Shown: positions 10,771 through 23,990 of the stretch, one piece after another
Layout: every line of letters starts with the position of its first letter
Numbering within the stretch: the first letter of the stretch is position 1
NCBI RefSeq assembly: GCF_001577835.2
Contig: NC_029532.1
Location: forward strand, 4,154,001 to 4,218,000
Length of the DNA: 64,000 nucleotides
From: Coturnix japonica
Taxonomy: Eukaryota > Chordata > Aves > Galliformes > Phasianidae
Direction of reading: 5' to 3'
Made by a program: the position numbers and the translations under genes
Notes under the pieces: generated by a model
The model's database searches: none
What the model saw: the letters and a program-made list of their open reading frames with translations, nothing else
What the model was told of the DNA's origin: nothing

Positions 10771-13700
10771 AGCTGGCAATGGCTTCGCTGCTCCGCCGTT
10801 CCTGTATCCCTGCCGGAGCATCCCTCGGCCGTGCCCTGGATACAGCTGAGTGTTGGTGCTCCCAGGGTCAAGCCTCCAAAGGCTGTTCCTGTTCCTGCTG
10901 CTCTTTCCTTTCCTCTGCACCCTACTGGATGAAATCCCTCTGCAGCCATGCATGCTGGAGAGGGGCTGCTGGGGCCTCACTGACTGGAAAAGCAGGAATA
11001 ACCACCAAAATGCAACCGGCGGGGAGGGCTTGGTGCTGGCGGCTGAGCCGGTTGGTGCTGGGTGATGCTGTGGGGCAGACGGTCCGGGCCTGCCCGTGTT
11101 GCCCGTGGCTGCGTGCTGCAGTTCACCCGTGAGCCTGAAGGCAAGCAGAAGCTTTGGGTGGCAGTGCTGAGCCTGATGCTGTTACCCCCGCCTTGCTCCC
11201 CTGGGTGCTGGTTGGCTGTTCACCCACCGAGGGGCTGAATTAGGTCCTTTTCCCCCTTTTCTGCCTGCAGGTGTTGGAGGCAACATAGGGCACATCCAAT
11301 CCAATCTGGGACCAGGCTTCAGCTTGCAGGGGGTTCAGGCTCATATCAGGGCTGCATGAAGCTGTGTGTGCTGTGTGGCACAGCTCAGCCCGTGCTGCAT
11401 CACCTCGGTCCCATCACTCGCTGCCCGTGCTCTCCTTGGTACTGTGATGTGCTGATGCTTGCTGTCTTGAATAGGGCTCCTGCATGTGTGTGCTGAGCCT
11501 GGTGGGAACCTGCCTGTAAAGCTCTGAGCCCCAACACTGCATTTAGGGGGAAGGTGGGCTGCCCAGGGACCTGGTGGTGGTGATATCTGGTGGGGAGGGA
11601 TGAAGAAAGCTCCCCTGCAGGCACATATCTAGCACTGTTGCCAGTTCCTTTTTGCTTTCCAACCCTTGCCTGCTGTTTGGGTGCCTTGTACCAGCTGCCT
11701 AATTTGTAATGATGGTTGCATTGCAGCAGATGCCTTGAAGGAGCCCTGTGCTGAGGTGTGCACCCCACTGCATTCCCTGGGCCGATTGCTTCTGACAGCA
11801 CTGCTCCCCACCAGAGCCTGCATCCTTCCTGCTCTGATGCTGGAGCAGAAGTTCAATGGGTGCAATGCAGCAGTGGTAGGTGTGGGGTCCTGGAGATGGA
11901 GCTGTGTGCAATCAGCTCCCAGTGTGGTGCTGCTTTGGGAATGTCCCACTCACACGGGCATTCCCATGGCTGGAAGGAACTTGTCTTGCTCTGCCAAAGG
12001 CAGAAATGCAGTATGGATAACATCACCAGGCCAGCATTGCTAGAGGAGCTAAGAGCCAAGCAACCGCATCCATAGGAACCTCGAATCTTCTCTTATCTCC
12101 CTCAGCACAGAAGTTAATTGCATTTCCATCAAGCTGTCCTGCCTCAGCTGTATGCTGCAGAGCCAGCACATGGTGGCTGCTTCTGGACACAGCCTCACCT
12201 CTGGTGTCCCACTCTCATATGGAGACATCATCTTTTCCAGGGCAGTTTGTGCTACAGTCAGGTCTGAGGAGCCCAGGGCTTGAGCTGAGCTGGTTGCCAG
12301 GTCCTTATGGGTGTATCTCGAAGGTGAGACTTGTCAGGATGAAGCAATGGATGGAGTTTTTTAATGGGTGTTCAGCAGCCACCGTGGAGATGCTTAAGGG
12401 CATAAATTTTTGAAGAGCATAATGGATGTTAAGCTCTCAAAAAGAAATCCTAAGTCTCTTTAGCTTGGGTTTCCCGAGGTATTGGTGGCTAGCTTGAAAT
12501 GAGAGAGCAAGCAAAATGAAATGAAAGGCTTTTAGTTGGTGTGGAGCTCCTGCTCGCTTTGTGTGTCTGAGCAGCAGCGCAGCCCTTTGGGATGCTGAGC
12601 TCAGGACAGCAGGGCCTCAGCTCTGGGTGGGTGCATTGAGGGGCTCACATTGCAGAATAGAGTTGAGGTTTTGTTCCTAGTGCTGATTGATTGTGCAGGG
12701 AAAAGCAAATTGGTTGTGCACTAATTTGGAGGGGATGGAGGGCTGCATCCAAAGCCAGCTCCTCTGCAGCTCTGCTCTGAGCACAGATTGTGCCTGCTGA
12801 GGTCTCAGCACCGTTTTATAGAGCTTTTCCATAAGGTGTGCACTGTGAGTGCCCTCCCTTGGCTGCAGCAGTGGTATTTGGGGATGAGCAATGCTGGTGC
12901 TTTTGGTGTGCTGGTGGAGCTGGGATTCTGAGTGCCTGGCTTACAGGACAGGTGACCTGCTCTGAGAGGATGAGTCCTGATACACAGGGTGTTGCTGGTG
13001 TCTTGCTGGCAAGAAGAGGCAGAAAAAGTGGAAAACTTGGGAAAGGTCAGGAGAAAATGCTGCCTGAAGTGTGGGTTGATGCAGGATGCTTCTGTAGTTG
13101 AGCCTAACTCTACACCCTTATTAGTGAGCAACATGTGACCATGGGGGCTGATGTAAACTTGCTTGGGTACTTCTCTTAGGGAAAGCATCTTTGAGTGGCA
13201 GAGCACCAGGATGTACTGGAGAAGGGACTGTGCCTCTCTAGTGTGGACAGTGAAGGTTTTTGGTGGCTGAATGTCCTTTGTTAGTGGGTTTGCGTGCGAG
13301 ATGTGGTGACTTTCTGCCTGCCCAAAGGGTTGCTGTCTGTGGGACTCATGCCTGAGGCAGCTCTGGATGCTGTGCCCCCATCTCTCACATTCCCTGGGTG
13401 GGAACCCAAAGGATAAGAAGCTGTATTCTAAGAGCATGAGGATCAAGGCATTTCGTGGTAATTGCTGCTCCTGTGTGGTTCTGTGGGCTCCCGGCTGCTG
13501 CCTCTTGGGGGAGGAGAGGAGAGCAGGGATGGAGCAGTGGTCTCTGCTGTTTGGCACAGCTGTACCGGGGTGTCTGCAGCTCTGAGGCATGGCAGCTCTT
13601 CCCCAGATGGAGAACAGGGCCCTGGGGGTATCAGCCGTCTGCTGCTTTGCTGCCCATAAAACCCTGCAGGCTGTTCCGCACAGTTCTTGGTGTGACTCAA

Positions 13701-14894
13701 TGGAGAAGAGCAGATTCTCTGTTGAACTGCACCAAGAACTGTGCTCCCCCCGTTATCCCTGAAGATGGGTGCAGATGACTCTCCTCCTGACGTGTGTGAT
13801 CTGTGTGCATTTGGCTCTCCTTCCTTCCTGGGCAGCTGGCAGGTTATTTTTGGTTCTGGAACAGCTCAGATCTAGTTTCTACCAGGGCAAGTCTCTGCCC
13901 GGTGCAGTGCTCACATCCCTGTTGCCAGCAGAGGTGGACCATGCATTGACCAGAGCACATGGGGCTGCTCCAGCACCCACCTGGCCAGCATCACTGTGAA
14001 GTGGCTGCAGAGAAAGGGCTGCTGGCCAGGTCTGTGGGATTCACCTGGCTGTGGCCACCTCAGCCACCCCATCTGTGGGCCTCTCTGGGGAGAGGGACGG
14101 GCAGGAGCAGCTGGTGCCGTGGCAGGGCTTGGAAATCCAAGCCAGCACCGAGTCACGTGCATCCCCTTGGCTCACAGGCTGGGAGAATGGCAGCCCCTTT
14201 TTCCTCTGGCCTCCTGCCCTCATCCTGCAGTGGAAAACCCTGCAGAAAGGTGATGGGGCTGAATGGTTTGCTGGGGGCCTCCTGCCCTGCCCCTCCTCTG
14301 CAAAGGTTCACAGGGGAAAGTGAAGAGTGGATACTGCCATTCTGCCACTTGGGTGCAAGGACAGTGCTTCTCTAGAGCTCCCCATGCAGCTCCCAGTGTG
14401 TTGGTCCTGCTCCTTGTGATTCAGATTTGTCCCTCCTTATTCCATTGCAAGCAGATGTTGCTCAGAGCATCCTTTTCACATCAGTACACTGGGATGCCAT
14501 GGGGCCTCTGCCTACCTGGAGGGAGAGCAGAGGGAAAATGCAATCAAATAGGTCTTGTCTCCAAGTTAAACTGCTTGGGTGTCTGCTGTAGCCCGGCTGC
14601 TATTGTTGGGAAAGTGTGGCTCCTTGTTTCTCTGTGCCCTGCTGGCTCTGAGGGCTGCTGGGGAGGAACCTCAAGAGCATCTACACTGGACATGTCCTCC
14701 AAACTGCTGTATTTGGAGCCACTATTTGAAGCTTGTAGCAGTCTGGTGCCTGCTGTGTCCCAGTATCTTGTCCTATGCTACATATGAATGCTTGAGGGTC
14801 TGCATGAACTCCTAAACAGGTGGGGAAGGAGCCCTTCCCCAGGCAGTGCCAGGTGTCCAGCAGGGAGAGCAGGACTGCAACCCAGCAGGACCAT
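10771..14894. other. Gene-free stretch
   Basis: No gene I can support. An ATG with good context at 10779 opens 118 codons directly downstream of the CpG block (see findings), but its composition is not protein-like after the first 25 residues. The rest is CpG-poor, non-repetitive DNA without recognisable exons. Confidence 0.4.
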
Positions 14895-14913
14895 GGTGTG
14901 TGTGTGTGTGTGT
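14895..14913. repeat. (TG)n microsatellite
   Basis: About nine uninterrupted TG units. Confidence 0.9.
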
Positions 14914-17900
14914 AAGTCATCTGTGCCCTGTCTTCTGGGTAGGGAGCTTCAGCTCAGCCTTCCACACTCAGCCCCCATCAGCAAAATACTGCCTGCTTAT
15001 CCTTGATGTTTCCCTCTGCTCCTGGCAGGGAGTGAATCTGTTTCCCATCTCTAAATGTGGGCTCCTGGGGTGAGCTCGTGAGTGTGGGCTCTCCTGTTCC
15101 GAGCCTCTGTGCTCCTCACCATGTGGGGTTTCTGGGCTCCCTGTGACTGTCCTTGCTCTTCATTCTGCTCATCTCCCTGTGAAGCACGAGGGTCTCAAAT
15201 GGCACCGAAAACAGAACCAAATCAGCTGTGAATAGGCTTGAACTTACTATTCAGGAATACAATAGAAAATCAAATAGGTACTACATCTCCTTTGGCTGCC
15301 TGTGAGCCTGGTTTTCTTTGTTGCAGGTGGCTGACAGAAAGAAAACAGGTTTGTTATGAAAGCACCAGGTCCAGCCTGCCCTGCTCTGTTACCTGGGAAG
15401 CTGTGAAGGAGGTGGCTGTGGTTCATGGGGAGGCTGCTGCTGGAGGCGTTGGCTCAGAGATGTGCAGGGAGCTCTGGGGTTCTGCATGGCACAGCAGGTT
15501 TGGTGCGGCGTTGGTCCAGGTGTTCCTCCTCACCAAAGGCCTTGAAGAGGATGAGCTGCCTCCATGTGTTGCAGCCCAGCCTGGGTTTTGGTTGTGCAAT
15601 GAAGAGAACATCTTGTGCCCCTGTGCTGATCTGCGTCCTGCTTCTTGGTGCCTGGAACAAGAGTGAAATTCAAATGCACAAAGCAGAATCCATATGAGGC
15701 ATCCTATGGGCATGCATTGCCCTTGAGATGTCTCACAGGGGGCAGGTTGCAGGGCTGCTTTGTGCCCCAGTGCTGCTACCAGGCACATTGCTGTGCCCTT
15801 GGTGAGTACCTGGCACAGGGTGCTGCACCTCGGGCACAAATGCAATGGGAAGATGACTTGCTTCCCTTCTGAAGCCTGACTTCCCCCACCCATTAGAACT
15901 GAAGGCAAAAAAAAAAAGAGCAGGAACTGATGGTGAGGGCATTTCAAGGAGGCAGAAGTTGGAAAGGGAGTGCTCAGTGCGTGTCTCCAGCCGGCTCTGA
16001 CTCACCAACACGTGCAGGTACAGCCCTACTGCTGGCTGCAACCAGCTTTTTGGTCAAGCCTTGCTCACCAGTGAAGCTGAGAGGGTTTGCAGAGACAAAA
16101 GGGAAGCACAGGAAAGGGAGCAACTATTGCAGCTTGCTCCTGTTTCCTTTGCACGGCCCCTGATTGTGTCCCTTTCTCTTGCCCTTTGCAAGCTGCAGCC
16201 CCCAGGAAAGGGCCTAACTTGGGTGAATTGAGAGCCAGGATCTGCCACTGATGGCAGGGTTCAGAATTAAAGCTGCCTCCAAAGCCTTGTTCTGCCTGCC
16301 AGACGGCACCCCAGGGGCAGGCGTGGAGCTGGGGCTCTGCTGCAGAGGTAGGATGGGAACATATTCTGGTCCTGCCTGTCTGGTTTTGTGCTCCTGGCTG
16401 AGGCTCGGGCGATTCGGGATGGAGTTTGGTCTGAGATGCAGGGCTGTGACTTATTGTTATTTAAAACTTCTAAAGCTGCAGAGCTGTAACTTGGGCCCAG
16501 ATTCACCTGACAGACCCAATGTGCCGTGGCTGGAGCAGTGGGCATGAGGTTGGATGTGATGCTGTAGGTTTGAAGTCAAAGAGATGGACAGGTGAAGCTG
16601 CTTGCCTCAGTCACCCCCAAATCATGATTCTGTTCCTGTTTTCAAGTAAGGCATATCCTCACCTCTGGAGAGCAATGGGCTTTTTGTGTGACTGAACACA
16701 GCCCAGACGAGTCCTCCCAGCAGTGGGGAATCTGCTTGGTCTGTTTGTTCTTTGCTGCTGCAACAAGGTGCTCAAAGCAAAATCCCAACCCCTGGTGCCT
16801 TCCTTTATCCCATCCCATTGGAGCAGGCAGCCCTGCATTGCTGCCCTCACCATGAGTGACCCCACCAGGAGAAGGGTCCTTGTCCTCAGGAGCACAAGTT
16901 GTTGGGCCACCACCCACTGCAGCGGTGCCAGATGTGGTTTGTCCTCACCTCGCCTTCTTTCTGGCCATGTGTAGCCACCATGAGTCCATGCCGTTTTGTT
17001 GCAGGCAAAGGGAGGGTTGGCCTCGTGTTTTTGCCCCTCTAAATGTCACAATTCACTTCTCTTTGGGGAATAATGTGCATCCTTTTGCAGAGCAGATCTA
17101 CAGCCCGGCGCTGCCCTTGGTACTGCAGCGGTGCCAGATGCTGAGGGTTGGAGAGCTCCGAGCTGCCATCCTCCATGAGCAATGCCACCTTCCAGGCACC
17201 GGTAAGTGCCTACACGAGGGGGACGATGAGCTTTGCCCTTCCTCTTGATCCCAGAGCTGTGAACCTTGGAGTAATGCAGGGAGGGATGTGGCTGTTCTAC
17301 CAACAGGGTGCAATAATTATGCTGGGTCTTGCTCTTGTACCCACCGGTGCTTTGTGCATCTGCATGCAATGGTGGGCTGCTCTGCAGGGTCTGTGTAGGC
17401 AACTGCTGTCCCTGTGCTTTGGGTGCGTTGCTTTGGGTTGGGAGTGGAGCCTGGTCTGTGCTGCTGGCATGTGGCATAAGAGAGAGTTTGGCAAATAGGT
17501 TGAGATGGAAAGGGCAGGCATTGATGGCAATGAGCCTTGCACAGATCTGGGGTGTGTTTGAGGGTGAAGGGTTGGGGATGATGCTCGTGGTGGATGCTGA
17601 ATTTAGGAGAGCACCATTTTGTTGGTTATCTCTTCTCCCTGTGCATGATATCCACAGCTGACGCCCTGCTCTTGGCTGTACCTATGAGCTTTGTGGTGTG
17701 CCTATCTGTGCCCATGCACAGGAGGAGGTTCTTCCCCTCCAGCTCCTCTTGCATCCTTGAGACCTTTAATCTTTCATGCTGCCTACACCAATCCCCATGG
17801 GGAAGGAGATGGTTAATTAGTGCTTTTTCCCCCACCTCATTGCCTGTGTTTCCCAGACCCCACTGGCTGGTGACCCCCTCTGTAATGTGTCTGTGGAGCT

Positions 17901-20900
17901 TGTTATCTGTCCTGTGCAGATTTCCCTGGTGGGAAGGGGAGGTGATGCTGCAGAGGCTCCAGCTCACACTGTGAGCATCTGCCAAGCTGTGGGAGCTCTT
18001 CCCACTCTGGCCTGGCTCATGGAGGTGTTGAGGCTGTTCCTCACTTCTGCCTGGATCCTGGATGAGGTGGGACAGCATTCCAAAGCAGCACTGGTCTTGA
18101 GATGGTGCAGGACATGGAACGGCTGGTTGCACAAAGCAGAAGGGATGGAGGCAGCCTTCACCATGGCAGCATTAGCAAGCAAGGGGGATCCTTAGAAGCC
18201 TTTAGGGCCTTCCCCCTTCCCTGAGGGTTATCCTCTCCTAATGTCCCAAGGAGCTCAGCTTATTGCAGCTGGGTTCTACCTGAAGCTAATCCCACCAAGC
18301 AGAAAAACTCACCCAGAGCCCCCAGCCATGTGAAGGGAGGGGAAGGTGGGGAGATGGTGCACCTGCTCCACTCTGGGGTTAACCTGCTCCTGTGGTGCCT
18401 CATGTGGCTGGGGCAGATCTGCCTCCTACAGCTGGGGTGGGGGGAGAGTAGGAGGAAGCTGTTTGTGCAATTGTTCACAGAATCCCAATGTGAAAGGGGT
18501 GGGATCACAGTGATGCAGAGCAGGGCATCTTCAAAGGGAACCTGTGTGCTACCTGCTCCGGTGCTGCTATGATGCAGGAATGTGTCCCTCAAATCCACTC
18601 TCCCTCTCCCCATGGATGAGGGTTTGCAGTGAAACTGAAAAAGCCCTCATCCTAGAACAGCACCTTCTGCCAACTTCTCTTATCAGACCCGTGCTTCTGC
18701 CTAGAGCCAGTAGCTGCGAGGATGGCGATGGGGGAACAGACTGCTGTTATGCTGCTCTCTTGCCTGCAGCCTGTTTGCATTCATGATTGCATCCGTGCAT
18801 TAAAGTGCTTTGAGCTCCTCGTTACCAAAGTGCAGACTCTGAGTTTTAACGAGCCACTCGTGGGAGTAGTTGGGACCAGGAGAGACTGAACGCCGTCCTG
18901 CTGAACAGAGGCAGAGCCTGACAACAGGCACCGCTGCCTGGAAACGGTGGGCAAAGGCTTTATTGACCACTGGAGGTCACTTTTTCAATAATGCAGTACA
19001 ATCCAACTTTATTTTGTCAGTACCTTTCATGCAGGCTGCTCCCGAGCTGCTCAGCAGATGCAGCGCAACGGGAGGGGAGAAGCAGCAGTTTTCTTCCAAC
19101 TGGGGAGATAGAGGCTGCTCGGCAGCACCGGGTGCAAAGCAGAAGGATCTTGTGCTTTGCTGGGGAGCTATAGGGGAGGAGAGGAGCAGCAAATGAAGCA
19201 GCCTGGCTGCTGCTTCTGCAGTTTGTCGTGCTGCAGAGGCACCTTCAGGCTCTTTGAAAGCAAATGAACCTTTTTGGCCCTGGAGTGGCTGGGGGAAGGT
19301 GCTGGGGGGCACAGCCCACACCCCTCGGCTGCAGAGAGGCTGTTGTTGGGAAGCAGGGGTGTTGTGGATGGGTACCCAGCTAAATGCGGCTGGGTGCTTC
19401 TCCTAGAGGATCGGGCACATTGTGACTTGAGTTGGTGAAAAAGGTGGGGTGTGGGCAGTGTCAGAGCATTGGAGAGGCTGGAGACTGTGCCTGAATAGCA
19501 CTCCTTTGCTCCCTGCATGGTGCTGGGTTGTTCCTGGGAGGGTCTGCCCCTGAATGGGGCAAAGAGCCTTCAGGAGATGGGGATGGAGGCTGTGCAGAGA
19601 GTCATCACAGGACCCTCTAGAACCCCCTGGAGGAGGGAGTGGAGCATCTGGGGCTGTGTGGAGCTGGAGGCTGCTGATTGTGCAAAAACACTGAGGGAGT
19701 TTGCAGCAAATCCCATTAAAAAGCCCGTGCTAAGGAGTCAGCAGCAATGGCTGATGCAGGAGCTCTTCTGTTGCATTGTGTGCTCTCCTTGCATGGTGAC
19801 GCATGGTTTGCAAGTCTGGAGCTGCTGAAAGGAACAGACCAGTGGGCTTGGAAGGGGCTCTGAAGGGCCTCATTCAGAACCTCGAGATCTTTCCTGTTCA
19901 GAGCTATGCAAGACGTGAGCTTATTTGGTGTGCATGTCCTTCTGTCCCTCTGATGTGGGCTCCTTAAGCCCCACTTCTCACTGCTTGTTTAGACACTACT
20001 GTGTCCAGTGTCACCAAAAGGAACAGATTCTGTCATTTAACTATCTTGCTATATCGCTCCCCTTTGAGAAGTGGGAAAGGAATAACCTGTTTCTTCTGCT
20101 CCTCAGGTTTGAATGAGAACATCAGCATTGCCTTTGGAGCAGGGACACACTGCACACAGGCACCGCCACGTGCAAGGCCTGCAAGAGCTTAACTGCTGCA
20201 GCAGATGGGACTTGGAAGCCATGTCGGAGCAAATATTTAAAGATCCGGTTTTATAAAGACACTTTTTGGCCTATAAACCACCCGCCCTGTGGCTCCTGGT
20301 GCTGTTGCTGCAGAGTCCTCTGTTTGCTGTTCCTGCTGCTGCTCCACACTACCGTCCGGTGAGACGTGCTGAGTGTGCTTGGCAAGGGGCTCTTCTCCTT
20401 TCTGCCAGCCTCGGTGCTTTGTTTTATGCATTTCTTTATTTGTTGATGGGATTTTCTTTCTCACAGCAGATTGGAATGGGAAGCGACTTCTATTGACCCT
20501 ATGGGGTTCCTGGGATCAAGCAGACCCCAAAGCTGGAGATGAGCCCATCCTGGTGGATGTCTTCCTGCTGCCTCTCACACATCTCTATGAGGACTGTGAG
20601 TTTGGGATCCCACGTCCCCTTTCTCTCCATGATACATCAGGCTCCCAGCAATGATCCTGAGCTATATGCATGGCACAGAGCAATCTCTGGTTCATGCTTT
20701 CCTTCCTGCACAGCCTTTCAGCCTTTGGTCCCACAGAGCCAAGCACTGATGTGTCTGCTAACACAGGTGGCTCTGCTCCTGAACAAGCAAAAGAAAAGTA
20801 AATAGTCCCTCAGATTGCAGCCTGGATGCAGCAGGTTGGATTCCTGCTCTCCTCCTCAAGGTAGTTCTTGTTTGCATCCTCTATGAGAGCATGATGATGA

Positions 20901-22079
20901 CTGGATGCTGTAACTTTCTGGGATAGACCCAAAGTATTCTCCCTATACTTTCACTTTGTAGGAAGCCCCACTCCACCTCTCCAGGGAGACCTGCAGTGCA
21001 GTGCATTGCTGTCTCTGTAGCACTTTGAGATCTGCATTTATGAGTGGTTCCTGAAGCTCTGAATAGCACTGAACTCCTTCTGCAATGGAATTCCAAAGAC
21101 ATTCACAACTCTTAAGAAAAAGCCATGCTGGTGCATTGGTTAAACCCAGCATTACACCCTTTGTTTATGTAGTGGTGGCCCAAGCTGCTGGAATGCCTGG
21201 TGATAACAGGATGGTTGTGCTCGGCTGGAGGGAGAGGGGCTGAGATTTGGTGCCTGATGAGATCAAAGGGCCTTTGATTTCAATGGGCATTGAACCAGGC
21301 ACTGCCATATCAAATAGGCTGATCAGATCATAGTGTGGTGCTTCTGGCATAGACTCCCATTGCTGTGTCAGGGCAGGCAGTGCAAATCAGGTGGCCAGTG
21401 GGGTGAGTGGGCACACTGAACTGTCCCTAATGGAATGGGACATCCTGCAGCAGGGCAGTGCAAAGTGGTTTCATGTCTGGTGTGCCGTGTGGGTCACCTC
21501 CAGGCTGGGATGTGTCCTTTCCCACCTTGTTCCTGCACAGGAGGGTGGCTGGAGGAGCTGCCGAGGGAGAGGAATTGATGGGGTGATGTTGAATCCTTAA
21601 TCTCGTGTTTCAGGGCTTCTCCAGGCGTTCTGCAAGGAAAGATGATTATTTTTTTCTTTGCAGCCTTCGGTGTAGCAATCAGGCACCTGAAATTGTTTCT
21701 GCCGTCTTTTAAACGGGGAGATTGGGCACAGCAAGAGGCGTGCTGTGAAGGGAGGGGTGTGCTGGTGCTCCTCAGGGATGCTGCAGCCCCAGGTTCTGTC
21801 TGGGGGATCGCTGCCTCGAGCTTTCTAATCCCAAACCCTGCTGTGTTGGCAGGAGCCCTGTTCTGCAGTGTGGGCCACGGTCGCTTTCCCAGCCATCCCG
21901 GAGGGACGTTACCCTGCTCCTGCAGGAGCACAAGATGTTTGCAGCATCCTTGGTCTCTCCTGCTCTTTACCTGGGGCTCATTAGCACTGTGGTCCTTTTG
22001 GTTCATTTGGGAGAGCACTCGGTGGTGAGGCACAGTGTGTGTCTGCAGGGACTGCTGTCACACCAGGAGTGCTCTGCTT
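14914..22079. other. Gene-free stretch
   Basis: Seven kilobases with no recognised gene or repeat. There is a small A run at 15907-15918. An AT-richer segment at 15225-15300 and another at 20000-20110 are the least random-looking parts. Open frames here all lack domains. Confidence 0.4.
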
Positions 22080-22560
22080 TCCTTGTCTACCAGTTGGGTT
22101 TTAAACCATAAGCTCCCGTTCTGAGCTTGTTTTGCTTTGTTTCCCTGTGGCTGGGGAAAATGGCAGCGTCTGCACGTGATGTGTAAGCAGAGAGCACCCA
22201 GCCCTGTGCACCGCCGCGCTCTGTGGCTGCAGGAATGTTATCTCCAGTGTCTCCACCTGCCCCCATAAACTTGGCTGGAAGTGGGTCAGTAGGTTTAGAA
22301 GTTCTATGGAGATACGTATCAGCCTCATACCTTTAAAAGAAAGCTGACTGAAGTCAAATCCAAAGCAACAATGAAAACTTGGAGAGGAATGGAGAGAAGA
22401 GGCAGTGGATTTGCAGATAGAGAAATCCCCGTGGGCCCTATCGAGTGTTTTGCCAGTGTTAAGCGCTGAGTAAAATATAATGCTGGAGAGATCAGATCGC
22501 TGGGTATTCCCTTTGGATGGGGAGATCCTGGGTTGAATACTTCTTTGGTGAGTCATCTTC
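22080..22560. promoter_or_regulatory. Candidate conserved non-coding element
   Basis: An AT-balanced, complex, low-repeat block. It includes 22250-22560, with 'gagatacgtatcagcctcat', ACAATG (SOX-like), TTTGCAGAT and TAAAATATAATG segments. It differs from its TG-rich surroundings. An enhancer role is inference. Confidence 0.3.
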
Positions 22561-23807
22561 TGGAGCTATCGGAACAGGGATCTGGCACAGGGCTCTCACT
22601 GCTGGATGTGGCATTGCTTTCAGGCTGAAACCACTTGGAGAAGGCATGTAAATGGTACCAGCTCTCTGCTGCTAAAGCTCTGGATGCTTGGTTATGACAT
22701 CTGGGATGTCCCAGCCACCCAGAGCTGGGGCTGACAGTGCTGAGGGCAACCAGAGGGTTTTCTGCTGCAGAACATGGGGGTGAACACCCACAAACCCTGC
22801 TTCACCAAAGCATCGCCTGAGCTTGCACAGCCCATCACAGGGCTCTTCCAGGACTTGAACTGCTGGATCCTCCTCTGTGAACAGACTAAAAGATACAGGA
22901 GATCAAGACAAGGGGAAGAACCAATTGCTAAGTGAAGATGCATGTGTGGCACAGGGAGGTGTTGGGTCAACAGAAGAGAAGTCCTACAAGGAAAGACTCC
23001 AAAGGAGAAAGTCCAGTTAGGTTTTTGCTTGGCTTTTTTTTCATCCATTGAAGAGATACTTAGAAAGTGGAGAGCAGGCGTTGAGGGAGTGCAAGGAGAG
23101 CATGGTAAGAGGCTGAGGGCTGCGTGTGTGACCCTCGCTGTGTTGTGCCAATGGGTTTTGCTCCATGGAGTCTGGTCCAGGCAGAGGAATGTGCTCCCTT
23201 TTTTGGGAGCTGCCTAACAGCTGTAGTTGGACCTGGGGATGGCTTGGTTGTGTCCTTCCTTTGGGATCAAGGAGCAGCCGACAATCTGTGGATAGCACGA
23301 GAGCTGCTAATGCTGCGTCTGAAAAGCTGCAGAGTTAATGGGAGGGGGGAATGGGTTTAAAGTTGTATTTCCTCCAATAAATCAGCACAGCCTCGGCCTC
23401 CCCGCCCCCATCGGTGCCTGTGTGCACATGTTGGAGAGAAAATCCAAAAAAACCTGAGGACTCTGCATTATTGCTCTCTGCTCGGGGCTGCCCAGCCTCA
23501 CACCAGGACAAGCACTGCTTAAACACCAACGGTGTAGTCTACAGCAGGAAGCAGAGCAGGGCTCATCCACACCGGGCTGCCCTGCTACTTCTGTGCTCCA
23601 ACAAGCTGTTACTGAGCGTGGGCTCCCAGCGCTGCCAGCAAAGCTATTCTCATGCAGGAGAGAGAAATGAGCTGTGCAAAAAGCAAGCATGTCTCGTATC
23701 GCTAAGCGTCACTCGCCAGGTCAAGCAGTACATGGTGGCACCGCTGCATGGGGCTGGTTGGATGTGGTGGATGTTGGCAGGGAATTACCCCAACTGCTGT
23801 GGCTAAA
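22561..23807. other. Gene-free stretch
   Basis: No gene, repeat or strong site seen. Confidence 0.4.
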
Positions 23808-23990
23808 TCATAGGATCACAGAGTCATTTCAGTGGGAAGGGACCCTTAAATGCTGACTGGTCCAACTCCCTGCAATGAACAGGGGTACCCATAGCTCCAC
23901 CAGGTGCTCAGAGCCCTGTCCAGCTCTGCCCTCAGGTGCCTGCAGCCATCACCCATCACCTCTCTGGGCAATTGGTCAGAGTGGCCCTAG
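23808..23990 (-). mobile_element. CR1 LINE, 3' end fragment, reverse
   Basis: Starts with 'atcataggatcacagagtca' (a reversed CR1 tail), followed by 'gggaagggacccttaaatg' and 'tccaactccctgcaatg'. These are diagnostic of an older CR1 subfamily read on the minus strand. The copy is diverged and truncated. Confidence 0.85.

Noticed and set aside
11550-11600. Possible CR1 scrap ('ggctgcccagggacctggtg')
   Set aside because: The similarity is short and lacks any second CR1 phrase or tail.
12805-13590. 261-codon minus-strand open frame
   Set aside because: No recognisable motif and irregular composition; a long opening of this size is expected by chance in CpG-poor, stop-poor avian DNA.
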